A stretch of 64,000 nt of DNA from Synechococcus sp. SynAce01 (GCF_001885215.1 NZ_CP018091.1:1054001-1118000), one strand, 5' to 3'; shown: positions 8,424-16,991, counted from the stretch's first letter. Notes: generated by a model not told the origin, from the letters alone. Numbers and translations are program-made.

Positions 8424-10121
8424 GTGACGACAACAGTGCCAGCAGCAGTTCGAACAACAACTTTCGCGGAGTTTGCCCAACGGGCCGACTATTCGCTGCT
8501 GGAGTCACTGCATGCGGATCCTCAGGCGAGTAGTGATGGCCACGATCACCGGCCCCGCCAGGTGTTCTCAGGCCATTACGTGCCGGTGACACCCACGCCG
8601 ATTCCAGCGCCGGAGATCGTTGCCCACAGCCGAACCCTGTTCCACGAGCTGGGCCTGAGCGATGCGCTGGCCCAGGACGACCAGTTCATCCGACTGTTTT
8701 CCGGCGACATCAGCGTGGCGCAGGGGCCGATGCGACCGTTTGGCTGGGCGACCGGTTATGCCCTGTCGATCTACGGCACGGAGTACAACCAGCAGTGCCC
8801 GTTTGGAACCGGCAACGGCTACGGCGATGGCCGGGCCATTTCCGTGTTCGAAGGCGTCTTCGAGGGCAGGCGCTGGGAGATGCAACTCAAAGGCGGTGGC
8901 CCCACGCCCTATTGCCGCGGCGCTGATGGACGCGCCGTGCTGCGCTCCAGCGTGCGCGAGTTTCTGGCTCAGGAGTTCATGCACGCCCTTGGGGTTCCCA
9001 CCTCACGCTCGCTGATGCTGGTGATGTCGCGAGGCGAAACCGTGCGCAGGCCCTGGTATTCCGCGAATTCCCGGTCGTTCGATCCCGACATCCTGGTGGA
9101 CAACCCGGCGGCGATCTGCACACGCGTGGCCCCGTCGTTTCTGCGGGTGGGCCAACTGGAGCTGTTCGCCCGTCGCGCCCGCAGCGAGGCCCATCCGGGT
9201 GCGTTGAACGAACTGCAGATGATCACGAGTCACCTGATTGAGCGCAATTACCGGCAGGAAATTGATCCGGGCCTGGAGTTCAGCGATCAGCTAGTGGAGC
9301 TGGCGGGATTGTTTCGCGCACGGCTCACTTCGCTGGTGGCCAACTGGATGCGCGTGGGTTATTGCCAGGGCAATTTCAACAGCGACAACTGCGCCGCAGG
9401 AGGCTTCACCCTCGACTACGGCCCCTTCGGCTTCTGCGAACTGTTCGAGCCCAGATTTCAGCCCTGGACCGGCGGCGGCGAGCATTTTTCATTCTTCAAC
9501 CAACCGGTGGCAGCCGAAGCCAACTATCAGATGTTCTGGGCCTCCATCCGACTGCTGCTCGATGGCAACACCGAAGCCCTGGCGCGGCTGGATCAGATCC
9601 ACGATGGCTTCGCTGAAGCGATGACCCTGGAGATCGAGGCCATGTGGGCCAAAAAACTCGGACTGATCCACTACGACCCCACGCTTGTGAACGAGTTACT
9701 GGAGCTCCTGGTTCTCTCCAAGGTTGACTACACGATCTTCTTCCGCAGGCTCTCTGACATTCCCGAGCAACTCTCAGCCCTGAAAGAGAGCTTCTACCTG
9801 CCCAGTTCAGAGCAACTCGATGCGCAGTGGAACAACTGGCTGCAACGCTGGCGGGAGCGCATCACAGAAAGCGGCGACAGCCGCGTGACATCCGAAGCGA
9901 TGAAGCGCGTCAACCCCAAGATCACCTGGCGCGAGTGGCTGATCGCGCCCGCCTATCAACAGGCCGAGCAAGGTGACACCAGCCTGATCGAGGAATTGCA
10001 GGAGGTGTTCAGCCATCCCTATGACGAGCCATCGGCGGAACTGGCGGCCATCTACGACCGCCTGAAGCCCAGAGAATTCTTCAACGCCGGTGGCGTGTCC
10101 CACTACAGCTGTTCGTCGTGA
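8424..10121 (+). CDS. selO: SelO protein adenylyltransferase (YdiU/UPF0061)
   Basis: 565 residues. SelO is a pseudokinase-fold enzyme that transfers AMP from ATP to Ser/Thr/Tyr of target proteins and is linked to redox stress. Visible family motifs: [20 protein letters not shown] (ATP-site lysine), [26 protein letters not shown] (catalytic Asn) and DYGPFGF (metal-binding Asp). The very C-terminus ends CSS, matching the position where animal SelO carries selenocysteine. Full length and intact. A run of decayed TA genes begins 25 bases after its stop. Confidence 0.95.
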   Translation: MTTTVPAAVRTTTFAEFAQRADYSLLESLHADPQASSDGHDHRPRQVFSGHYVPVTPTPIPAPEIVAHSRTLFHELGLSDALAQDDQFIRLFSGDISVAQGPMRPFGWATGYALSIYGTEYNQQCPFGTGNGYGDGRAISVFEGVFEGRRWEMQLKGGGPTPYCRGADGRAVLRSSVREFLAQEFMHALGVPTSRSLMLVMSRGETVRRPWYSANSRSFDPDILVDNPAAICTRVAPSFLRVGQLELFARRARSEAHPGALNELQMITSHLIERNYRQEIDPGLEFSDQLVELAGLFRARLTSLVANWMRVGYCQGNFNSDNCAAGGFTLDYGPFGFCELFEPRFQPWTGGGEHFSFFNQPVAAEANYQMFWASIRLLLDGNTEALARLDQIHDGFAEAMTLEIEAMWAKKLGLIHYDPTLVNELLELLVLSKVDYTIFFRRLSDIPEQLSALKESFYLPSSEQLDAQWNNWLQRWRERITESGDSRVTSEAMKRVNPKITWREWLIAPAYQQAEQGDTSLIEELQEVFSHPYDEPSAELAAIYDRLKPREFFNAGGVSHYSCSS

Positions 10122-10146
10122 GCCGATCCCACGTTGGCGACCCGTC

Positions 10147-10455
10147 TCAAGCCTCAAGCAAGCACAGGGCCTCGCGGCCGCCAGCGACCCCCTCATAGCC
10201 GAGGCGGCGATCGAAGCTCACCAGCCGGCCACCGCGATGCATCCACATGGCTCTGGTAAGCAGGCTGAGCGAGTCTGGCCAGAACGGATGCTGCGGGTGG
10301 CGGATCAGCTCCGCCACCAGAGGGGCCACCACCGCCGGCGGCCCCGGGCTGTTGGGATAGCGCGGCTGGCCGAGGATGCGCAGGACAGCGTTCTTTGTGA
10401 ACAGGCAGGTGGCCCATCCATTTGCCACCTGCACATCGAGCAGAGCCGCACTCAC
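10147..10455 (-). pseudogene. vapC: VapC (PIN) toxin remnant with in-frame deletions
   Basis: The frame stays open from GTG at 10455, which overlaps the upstream antitoxin stop (GTGA). It carries recognisable VapC blocks: ALLDV at the N-terminus, then directly NGWATCLFTKNAVLRILGQP, then HPFWPDSLSLL and finally HRGGRLVSFDRR. Compared with my memory of intact relatives, about 35 residues are missing after ALLDV and about 20 before HRGGRL, including a catalytic Asp region. The PIN active site is therefore incomplete and ribonuclease activity is unlikely. The deletion sizes are estimates. Confidence 0.65.
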
Positions 10456-10716
10456 GCCAGCTCGTCGCGCAGGTTGTTCACGAGCTCCAGATCCACCGGT
10501 GCTCCCTTCTCCATCCATGGCAGCAGGGGCAGGCCGTTGCGATGGTCGGACCTCTGGTTATTCGGAGCTGGAGCCTGACGCTGGCGCCACCAGGGTCCGG
10601 CGAGCCAGCGCACTGATCACGGCTCCCAGGCTGGAGCGCTTTTGCCGAGCCAGCACCCGGCTGCCGCGCGCGAGCTCTGGCTCTCCCAGTGCAACTGCTG
10701 CCGGGAGATCGACCAT
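10452..10716 (-). pseudogene. vapB: VapB-type antitoxin, frameshifted
   Basis: Two frames together give an antitoxin. From ATG 10716 (or GTG 10719), one frame reads through [17 protein letters not shown], a ribbon-helix-helix-like core, and stops. A second frame carries the usual tail NGLPLLP and [14 protein letters not shown] and ends at 10452, overlapping the toxin GTG. The join needs one frameshift. It is the partner of the VapC remnant. A sequencing error is possible, but many neighbours are also broken. Confidence 0.5.
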
Positions 10717-10754
10717 CACCGGCCACTACGGCATGACTTGGCAAGGAGATCCAG

Positions 10755-11126
10755 GACAGCTCATGGATGCAGTCGGTCAATGTTTGCCGATCCAGCGTTC
10801 CTGAGGCCACAGCAAGAACTACGGCTTCGGCGGATTCGATGGAAGCGGCCAACTCATGGCTGTTGAGTATCAACATCACTTCCATGGCTGCATGGCCGAT
10901 ACGCTTGTTACCATCCACAAAGAGATGGTTTTTGATTAGGGAAAAGCCAAGAACTGCAGCCTTTCGATGAGAGTGGGATAGAGATCAACACCTGAAAAAG
11001 TCTGGCGGAGCTGGGAGATTGATCCTTCCAGCAAGCCAATGTCCCGTAATCCGGGTGAACCATCGACGTGGCGATCAATCGGCGGTGCAGCTCAAGTACC
11101 TCCCCGAGGCGGAGATAGCGGATCAC
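10755..11126 (-). pseudogene. doc: Doc/Fic-family toxin, copy 1, two single-base deletions
   Basis: From GTG 11126 (overlapping the antitoxin stop) the sequence reads VIRYLRLGEVLELHRRLIA and then loses frame. Comparison with copy 2 (13468-13816) shows one base missing near ACGTCGATGG and another near GAAAGGCTGC. With both restored it reads through [19 protein letters not shown], the Doc/Fic active-site motif. Doc toxins phosphorylate EF-Tu in known systems. The 3' end runs into the VapB region without a clear stop. Two independent indels make a functional product unlikely. Confidence 0.75.
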
Positions 11127-11319
11127 GCCAGACGACGGTAGAGCTCCTCGTTTTTTTTGCCCGCAGGTTCGATGCGGCTGCTTCGAAGTCTGCGGAGGGT
11201 CGGCTCAGGAGATCGCGGACAGCGGCGGAGACCAGAACCTCCTTGGGTACTTTGAGCAGCCCGGCTAGCTCGTCCAGGGCGCGGGACTGTTCTTCGTTGA
11301 GCTCAATGGCGAGAGCCAT
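11123..11319 (-). pseudogene. Antitoxin partner of Doc copy 1, frameshift in an A8 run
   Basis: Starts MALAIELNEEQSRALDELAG, about 65 residues in the intact form, a small helical antitoxin. At 11151-11158 (T8 on the plus strand) the frame shifts by one. With seven instead of eight bases the protein ends KNEELYRRLA and its TGA overlaps the Doc GTG, exactly as in copy 2. So the A8 run causes a C-terminal frameshift. It could be a true mutation, a sequencing error, or a slippery site. Confidence 0.7.
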
Positions 11320-11349
11320 GGAAGTCCTCCGGAATCCCAAGGACAGGAG

Positions 11350-11475
11350 AGGTCGAAAGGGGAGCGGCCCCCTCAAACCGCCACCGCCAGCTCCGGATAG
11401 AACGCCCCCGGAATCGGCCGCTGCAGCCGCCAGCGGATCGCCATCGGGCGTTCGTTCTCGTTGATGGTGACCCTT
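11350..11475 (-). repeat. DUF3427 gene 3'-end fragment, array A copy 1
   Basis: About 100 bases read on the minus strand as the end of the DUF3427 helicase (ending AFYPELAVAV then stop), with 11350-11375 holding the post-stop hairpin region (GAGGGGGC...CTCCCC). The other end is ragged near 11475, where the DUF433 module begins. The same stop-codon region, and part of the post-stop sequence, recurs at 14044-14085. Confidence 0.75.
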
Positions 11476-11517
11476 TGGTTCGCCTATCGTTGATAGAAGC
11501 GGCTGGATGGATCTACG

Positions 11518-11748
11518 GTGAGAGAAGCAACTCCTCTGATTACCTGCACGCCGGGAATCCGAAGCGGCAAACCCTGTATTGCAGGCACCCGTATCAGTGT
11601 TTCGGATGTGTTGGAGTACCTGGCCAGCGGCATGCGTCAGGAGGATATCCTGGCCGATTTTCCTGACCTGCGGGTGGAGCATCTTCAGGCTGTCTTGAGC
11701 TACGCGGCAGATCGTGAGAAGCGCCTGAGTGACCTCACGACCGCGTGA
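11518..11748 (+). CDS. DUF433 antitoxin
   Basis: 76 residues from a GTG start. The DUF433 core is visible: GKPCIAGTRISVSDVLEYLA, followed by EDILADFPDLRVEHLQAVLSYAAD, a winged-helix-like DNA-binding fold. It pairs with the DUF5615 PIN-like gene that starts 9 bases after its stop codon. Intact, and the only module of array A on the plus strand. Antitoxin and autoregulator roles are inferred from the family. Confidence 0.85.
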   Translation: MREATPLITCTPGIRSGKPCIAGTRISVSDVLEYLASGMRQEDILADFPDLRVEHLQAVLSYAADREKRLSDLTTA

Positions 11749-11756
11749 TTGCTTCG

Positions 11757-12095
11757 ATGGCTGGGCCCCTTCTGATTGATGAAAATCTCAGTCCTCGTCT
11801 GGCATCTGCAATGGCTGGCTTCTTTCCAAGCAGCATCCACATTCGCGATGCGGGCCTCAAGGGTGCAGCGGATCTTGAAATCTGGAGTTTCGCTCAACAG
11901 CGTGGGTTCACCATCGTCACGAAGGATGATGACTTTCGTGGACTGAGCCTTTTACGGGGTGCACCACCCAAGGTGCTGTGGCTAGTTGTCGGCAATACCA
12001 GCACTCAAACCATTTCCAGGATTCTGTTGACCAGGCGGGATGTGATCGTGTCGTTCATCAAGGAACCCAACACTTCACTGCTGACGTTGCGCTGA
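11757..12095 (+). CDS. DUF5615 PIN-like toxin
   Basis: 112 residues from ATG 11757 (MAGPLLIDENLSPRLA). Conserved acidic residues of the DUF5615/Mut7-C-like PIN fold are present: LLIDENLS near the start, IHIRDAGLKGAADLEIW, and TIVTKDDDF in the middle. The protein is complete and ends at a strong hairpin. Predicted ribonuclease toxin neutralised by the DUF433 partner. One of the intact toxins in array A. Confidence 0.85.
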   Translation: MAGPLLIDENLSPRLASAMAGFFPSSIHIRDAGLKGAADLEIWSFAQQRGFTIVTKDDDFRGLSLLRGAPPKVLWLVVGNTSTQTISRILLTRRDVIVSFIKEPNTSLLTLR

Positions 12096-12122
12096 GGCTG
12101 CGCAGCAGAGCAGCCTCAGCGC
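12089..12122. terminator. 13-bp perfect hairpin at the DUF5615 stop / repeat junction
   Basis: GCGCTGAGGCTGC pairs perfectly with GCAGCCTCAGCGC around an 8-base loop. It covers the toxin stop codon and ends where the next DUF3427 fragment begins. It is followed by C6 rather than T on the plus strand. It may act as a terminator for either strand. Confidence 0.5.
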
Positions 12123-12240
12123 CCCCCTCACACCGCCACCGCCAGCTCCGGATAAATCGCCATCGGCCGTTCGCCTTCGTGGCTCATGGATCCGGCAATG
12201 CGCAGGCACAGGAACGGCAGCGTGGAGACGCCGCATCTCG
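12117..12240 (-). repeat. DUF3427 gene 3'-end fragment, array A copy 2
   Basis: Minus-strand reading gives the terminal Ala-Val codons and stop of the helicase, the Pro-Glu-Leu-Ala region, then a copy of the sequence that encodes SHEGERP and the LCL stretch. Internal deletions make it shorter than the source. The stop-codon boundary is the same as in the other copies. The ragged end lies near 12240, close to the HEPN remnant. Confidence 0.7.
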
Positions 12241-12293
12241 AGTGATGGGGAGGACGAGGCCCATCCAGGCGTTGGATGCGTTCAAGTCGCTGG

Positions 12294-12526
12294 CTAAGGC
12301 ATTGGGGCGTCTTTGCTCAGTACATCCTGCAGAGAGGTTTTGAGGCCAGGGAGGTCATTCTGGATCGAATCCCAGAGAATCAGCTGATCCACGGTTTCGT
12401 AGACGTGAATGATTCTGTTGCGGGTACCCACGATGCGGCGGAGATCGGGGATGACATCAAGAACGCTGGGATCGCCTCGATGGCCTCAAAGGCGTCAAGC
12501 AGGCGTTTCAGCGCCTCCATTCGCAT
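12294..12526 (-). pseudogene. HEPN toxin remnant of an MNT-HEPN pair
   Basis: ATG 12526 gives MRMEALKRLLDAFEAI, the start of a HEPN protein. The frame then changes, and a second frame carries RRIVGTRNRIIHVYETVDQL, with the R-x4-H ribonuclease motif (RNRIIH), to a TAG at 12294. The middle of the protein seems deleted at the junction. It lies 2 bases downstream of the MNT gene. No functional toxin is expected. Confidence 0.65.
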
Positions 12527-12528
12527 GT

Positions 12529-12855
12529 TCAGAGTTCCAGGAGAAGCCGCCGTGACGCGTCCACGTCTTTGCGGAAATAGGGATTGTGGATCATGGATTC
12601 CGTCAGGAGATCCACCGGACGGCCGAAGAGGGCTTCCAATTCATCGGCAAAGGAACAGAAGCGCCGGGCATAGCCCGGTTCACGTTGGCCCGTCATCTGC
12701 ACGATGAAGTCCAGATCACTGTTGGCAGGGTCAAACAGGCCCTTCGCCGCCGAGCCGAACACTTCAAGCCGATCCACGCCGTAGCGATCGCACAGGTGCC
12801 TGAGCGGCTCAAGCCGGTCGATCAGCAAGGGCAGCAGTGGGGCAGCCGTGTCCAT
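12529..12855 (-). CDS. MNT minimal nucleotidyltransferase antitoxin
   Basis: 108 residues. The nucleotidyltransferase signature is VFGSAAKGLFDPANSDLDFI, with the GS and DLD metal ligands. MNT proteins of this kind neutralise HEPN ribonucleases, in studied systems by adding AMP residues. Intact, but its HEPN partner is broken. Its start lies about 30 bases from the boundary of a DUF3427 fragment. Confidence 0.8.
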   Translation of the reverse strand: MDTAAPLLPLLIDRLEPLRHLCDRYGVDRLEVFGSAAKGLFDPANSDLDFIVQMTGQREPGYARRFCSFADELEALFGRPVDLLTESMIHNPYFRKDVDASRRLLLEL

Positions 12856-12883
12856 GGAGTCAGGTTAGTGGAGTCGTGGGTTC

Positions 12884-13078
12884 CCTCAAACCGCCACCGC
12901 CAGCTCCGGGTAGAACGCCCCCGGAATCGGCCCCTGCAGCCGCCAGCGAATCGCCAGCGGCCGCTCACCTTCATGGCTCACGTAGTCGGCAAAGCCGAGG
13001 CACTGGCTCTGCCAATGGAACCGGGAGGGGCCGAGGGCCAGGTCGCGGGTGCGGCACCAGTCACGTTTCGGATTGCCG
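12884..13078 (-). repeat. DUF3427 gene 3'-end fragment, array A copy 3 (longest)
   Basis: Nearly 195 bases read as the last 60 or so codons of the helicase: QSQCLGFADYVSHEGERPLA and then FYPELAVAV plus stop. It is collinear with 14605-14790 and clearly similar. It ends abruptly next to the stop codon of the lone MNT gene at 13079. Confidence 0.85.
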
Positions 13079-13375
13079 TCAGAGGGGGATGGCATCCGCC
13101 TCCACTGCAGGTCTGAGCTCCTGCCGGAGTGCTTGTTCTGTCACCAGATCGACAGGTTGCTGGAGCAGATCTTCCAGGAACAGCTGAAGGCCATAGAAGC
13201 GTCTGGCGGTGGCAGGGCCGTCGAAGGCCACCAGCAGATCCACATCGCTGCTCGATGTTGCTGTGCCACGCGCCCAGGAGCCGAATAATCGCAGGCTGTG
13301 CACGCCGAAACGCTCACTACAGACGGGCGCGTGCTGGCGTAACTGGCTGATCAACGTTTCTGCACTGACGTCCAT
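13079..13375 (-). CDS. Lone MNT nucleotidyltransferase
   Basis: 98 residues from ATG 13375 (MDVSAETLISQLRQ). The signature LRLFGSWARGTATSSSDVDL contains GS and DVD. The C-terminus QPVDLVTEQALRQELRP is the usual end of these proteins. No HEPN gene follows: the stop codon abuts a DUF3427 fragment, so the partner has been lost or never came. It could be an orphan antitoxin. Confidence 0.78.
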   Translation of the reverse strand: MDVSAETLISQLRQHAPVCSERFGVHSLRLFGSWARGTATSSSDVDLLVAFDGPATARRFYGLQLFLEDLLQQPVDLVTEQALRQELRPAVEADAIPL

Positions 13376-13417
13376 GGCCGACTGGGAACGCTCAGGAGTG
13401 GTCTGGCACAAGGCTAA

Positions 13418-13467
13418 ACCGCCACCGCCAGCTCCGGATAGAACACCCCCGGAATCGGCCGCCAACC
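13418..13467 (-). repeat. DUF3427 gene 3'-end fragment, array A copy 4
   Basis: About 48 bases: the stop, Ala-Val codons and the GVFYPELAV-encoding stretch. It ends directly next to the Doc copy 2 stop codon (13468). Confidence 0.7.
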
Positions 13468-13816
13468 TCATCCCAAGGGCTTGATCTGCTCCCTAACCCA
13501 CTCGGTCAATGCCTGCCGATCAAGCGTTCCGGAGGCCACGGCAAGAACAACGGCTTCGGTGGATTCGTTGGAAGCGGTTAACTCATAGCGGTTAAGCATC
13601 AACATCACTTCCATGGCTGCATGGCCAACACGCTTGTTGCCATCCACAAAGGGATGATTCTTGATCAGGGAAAAGCCAAGATCGGCAGATTTTTCGATGA
13701 GAGTGGGATAGAGATCAACACCTGAAAAGATCCCGCAATCCGGGTGAACCGCCGAACGTGGCGATCAATCGGCGGTGCAGCTCCAGTACCTCACTGAGGC
13801 GGAGATAGCGGATCAC
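13468..13816 (-). pseudogene. doc: Doc/Fic-family toxin, copy 2, 41-base deletion
   Basis: GTG 13816 overlaps the antitoxin stop. The frame reads VIRYLRLSEVLELHRRLIA to GLRD, then jumps. Compared with copy 1, 41 bases are missing, which shifts the frame. The remaining frame is clean: [19 protein letters not shown], then [20 protein letters not shown] and a stop after EQIKPLG. The Doc/Fic motif H-x-F-x2-G-N-K-R is present but cut off from the start. The 41-base difference comes from direct alignment of the two copies. Confidence 0.8.
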
Positions 13817-14007
13817 GCCAGACGACGGTAAAATTCCTCATTCTTTGCCAGCACGTTCGATGCGGCTGGTTCGAAGTCTGCGGAGGGCCGGCTGAGGAGA
13901 TCGCGGACGGCGTCCGAGGCCAGGACCTCCTGGGGCACGTTGAGCAGCCCGGCCACCTCGGCCAGGGCCCGGGACTGTTCATCGTTGAGCTCAATGGCGA
14001 GAGCCAT
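13813..14007 (-). CDS. Antitoxin partner of Doc copy 2
   Basis: 64 residues: MALAIELNDEQSRALAEVAG to FYRRLA. Same family as the antitoxin at 11123-11319, here in one open frame. Its TGA overlaps the GTG of the broken toxin. The protein is likely intact and could still bind DNA or related toxins, but that is inference. Confidence 0.75.
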   Translation of the reverse strand: MALAIELNDEQSRALAEVAGLLNVPQEVLASDAVRDLLSRPSADFEPAASNVLAKNEEFYRRLA

Positions 14008-14043
14008 GGCAATCATCCAGAACCCCAAGGATAGGAGAGCTTG

Positions 14044-14085
14044 AAGGGGGAGAGCCCCCTTAAACCACCACCGCCAGCCCAGGAG
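14044..14085 (-). repeat. DUF3427 post-stop hairpin plus shortest fragment, array A copy 5
   Basis: 14044-14061 forms a perfect 7-bp stem (AAGGGGG / CCCCCTT) with a 4-base loop, just past a stop codon and followed on the plus strand by about 22 bases encoding the last Val/Ala codons of the helicase. The block resembles 11350-11400, including the antitoxin upstream DNA next to it. Confidence 0.6.
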
Positions 14086-14120
14086 GAGATGCCACTGAGG
14101 CGGCCATCAATCGTGCGGGA

Positions 14121-14342
14121 TCAAAGAACTCTGAGGAACTCACTGACGTCGACCGGAGCCTGGCGAAGAAGACCTGCGAGGGTGCCCACCTTGACCGGTC
14201 GATGCAAAGGAACCACGCAACCTCGGCTACCGCAGCGCATCACCACGTGGCTTCCGTTCTGCCGGACAGCGCTGAACCCCAGGCGTCCAATGCCCGAATG
14301 ACCTCCCGACCAGAAAGGTGCGGAAGTTCAGGAATGGGCAGG
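14121..14342 (-). pseudogene. hicA: HicA toxin, one-base deletion
   Basis: Reading on the minus strand after HicB: PELPHLSGREVIRALDAWG, then a frame change at GCCTGGGGTTC. If one G is added, it continues FSAVRQNGSHVVMRCGSRGC and ends at a TGA at 14121. The HicA dsRNA-binding-like fold and its catalytic His (GSHVVM) would be complete. No normal start codon is visible; the best is a CTG. The toxin appears inactive. Confidence 0.7.
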
Positions 14343-14534
14343 AATGCTGAACATCGTGACCAGTGGGTGACCCGTCAAAACGAGTGGAAACTCCTCGAGA
14401 TACAAAGATGTCGCCTCGCGCAGGTTTGCAAGTGCTTCATCAATGGACTCGCCCTGGCTTGCGGTGCCGGTTTCGGGGTTGAAGGCCACATAGCCGCCTT
14501 CTTCGGCTGGGCTGAGCACGGCTGTCAGTTCCAT
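14328..14534 (-). CDS. hicB: HicB antitoxin
   Basis: 68 residues: MELTAVLSPAEEGGYVAFNP, then TGTASQGESIDEALANLREA, the HicB core. The order antitoxin-toxin is reversed relative to the usual hicA-hicB, but is known in some families. Its stop overlaps the start region of the broken hicA. Its start is about 70 bases from the end of the helicase gene. Confidence 0.85.
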   Translation of the reverse strand: MELTAVLSPAEEGGYVAFNPETGTASQGESIDEALANLREATSLYLEEFPLVLTGHPLVTMFSIPAHS

Positions 14535-14604
14535 GGACCTACGGCTTTCACTCCATCCTGACAGGGCTGGCAGCGGCCGGAAGATCCTGAAATTCTGAAC
14601 CCCT

Positions 14605-16888
14605 TCACACTGCCACCGCCAGCTGCGGATAGAAGGCCCCCGGAATCGCCCGCTGCAGCCGCCAGCGAATCGCCATCGGGCGTTCGCCTTCGTGGCTCAC
14701 GTAGTCGGAAAAGCCGAGGCACAGAAACGGCAGCGTCACGCCACCGCGCCTGTTCTCCTCCCGCACCAACAACAGCACCCGGCTGCCGCACTCGCGGTGA
14801 TGGATATAACGCTGGCCGGTGGATGAGGCTTCGCGGGTGAGACTCTGGCTCTCCCAGTGGAACTCGCGGGGCGAGATGGCGTAGTCGTTGTAGCGGGTGG
14901 TGGGGGAGAACAAGCGCTCGGACTTCTTCAGGGTGATGAAGAACACGTCGCAGCGCGACGCCTCATCAAAAAAGACTCCCTCGCGGCCCGGGAAGGGGCG
15001 GGCCTCGTTCAATAACCCGAACGCCGCGAACACTTCGGCGCGGGAGTAGCGGCCGTGGAGCTTCAGGGGCAGCGGCGGGGCTGGTTCGCCAGCGGCCAGA
15101 GCCGGCCAGGCGAGCGGCGCCACCAGGAGGTCGGTGCGCTCCAGCAGCAGCGCGAACAGCTCCACCAGCTCGGCGCGAATGGCGGCGGCGGCCCAGAGCC
15201 GCACCAACGCCTCTGCGAGGGGCACATGGTTGCGGCCATTGCCCCAGAGCTGGGCCAGCAGCATCCGCCACTGGCGCTCGGCAACAGGATCGAAGCTCGC
15301 CGGATCGGGCGCCAGCGGCCGCTGCAGCTGATCCACCAGCCAGCGCAGGCGCTTGGGGTCGTCGAGATGAAGCAGGCCGCCGGCGATACCCCGCCCCAAC
15401 CGCTCCTCATCCGCCGTGGGCTCCCCGGAGGCTGCCCCTGCCCCCCACCCCAACTCCCGCTGCAGCAACGCCCAACACCCCGCCACCCGATAAAACTCCC
15501 CCAGCTCCATGCCGAGCCCCTCCAGCAGCGCCGCCAGCGAGCAGGCCCCGAGGCGACGGCATTCGGCCAGCAGCTGGGGCCGGCGGCTGGGCAGCGATTC
15601 GCGCAAATTTGAAAGCACCCGCTCCGTGGAGACGCGATCGAGCTGGAGGCTGCAGCCGGCGGGGAGGAAGGGGAAGCCGGCTTCGATCTGCTGGCGCAGC
15701 TGGTCGCGGCTGCCGCCGAGCAGGGCGCGGTAGCGGAGGTCGTGGCGGAAGCGGCGATGGGCCTGGCCGATGAAATCGAGCACCGTGAGGCAGCTCTTGC
15801 CAGGGCAGAGGCGCAGGCCGCGGCCGAGCTGCTGCAGGAACACGATCGCGCTCTCGGTGGGCCGCAGGAACAGCACGGTGTCGATCTCGGGGATGTCGAG
15901 CCCTTCGTTGAACAGATCCACCGCGAAGAGGACCTGCAGTTCACCAGACCTGAGGCGGCGGATCTGCTCGGCGCGCTCGTCGCGGGAGCTCGAGGCATCT
16001 AAGGAGGCGGCGCGCAGGCCGGCATCGGCGAACTTGCGGGCCATCCAGCCGGCGTGCTCCACGCTCACGCAGAAGCCCAGGGCCCGCATCGTGTGCAGGT
16101 TGGTGATCTTGCTCTCGAGTTCGCGCAGGATCAGGCGCAGGCGGGCGTCGTCGGCGGTGTAGAGGTTGGTGAGCGCCTCGCTGGCATAGCCGTTGCGGCG
16201 CCATTCGATCTGCGAGAGGTCGGTGCCGTCGTGGAGGCGCGAGCCGTAGTTCGGCGGCGGTGTGGCCCCCGAACCAATGGAGGATGTCGAGCCCGTCTGA
16301 TCGTTCGGGAGTGGCGGTGAGGCCGAGCAGCAGGGACGGCGCCAGGTGGGCCAGCCAGCGCTCGTAGCTGGAGGCGGCGGCGTGGTGGAACTCATCAACG
16401 ATCACCACGTCGAACGTGCCCGGCGCCAGGCCCGCCGGATCCATCGCCGCGAGCGACTGCACCGAGGCGAACACATGGCGCCACTGGCCTGGACGCTGGC
16501 CATCCACCAGCAGCTCACCGAAGGAGCCATCGCGCAGCACCTGGCGGAAGGTGGCGGCCTGGCGCCGGGCAGGAGCGCCGTGGATCGGATCTCCGAGAGC
16601 AGCCGGGCGGAGGGATGCAGCAGGTTGCCCGTGGAGATGGCCCGGGGTGCATGGCTCTGGAGCAGGCCCACCAGTTGGTTCACCAAGGCCAGCTGGTGCT
16701 CAGGGGTGGCGCCACCGCTCAGGTGCTCAAGGGCAATGCGGGCAAGACCCGCCAGGTGCCGGGCCAACAGGCGCGGGGCTTCCTGGGGATCCAGGCCGAT
16801 GGTTTCGACCAGGGCTTCCTGGAGTTGGCGCAGCTGCTGCTCTAGGCCCTCGGTGAGGAGTTGCTGGTAGAGGCCTGGGGGTGGGGCC
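14605..16888 (-). pseudogene. DUF3427 helicase-nuclease gene, broken
   Basis: A long reading frame of 597 codons (14605-16398) ends with the DUF3427 C-terminus and includes helicase motif VI-like QQLGRGLRLCPGK. Upstream, helicase motif II DEFHHA and motif III LTATPERSDG lie in a second frame (near 16280-16540), and an N-terminal part LYQQLLTEGLEQQL lies in a third (to about 16888), with an in-frame TAG just before it and no start codon. I could not find a Walker A motif between the N-terminal part and motif II, so an internal deletion is likely. It is the probable source of the array A fragments. Intact relatives are PLD-helicase-DUF3427 proteins, often in defence islands. Confidence 0.8.
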
Positions 16889-16972
16889 TAGTCGGGTATG
16901 GGAAACCAGCCTCCTGAACTGCTGTAGTTGCTGTGGATCCCCAGCCAGGAATGGGACTGGATTGTTGCGATG

Positions 16973-16990
16973 TTATCCGAATCCGGATAA
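16973..16990. promoter_or_regulatory. Palindrome just before a small ORF
   Basis: TTATCCG and CGGATAA form a perfect inverted repeat with a 4-base spacer, ending one base before an ATG at 16992. It may be an autoregulator operator. Confidence 0.35.
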
Positions 16991-16991
16991 A

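Noticed and set aside
15063-15998. 311-codon Ser/Cys-rich frame inside the DUF3427 gene
   Set aside because: Shadow of the helicase frame; no domain.
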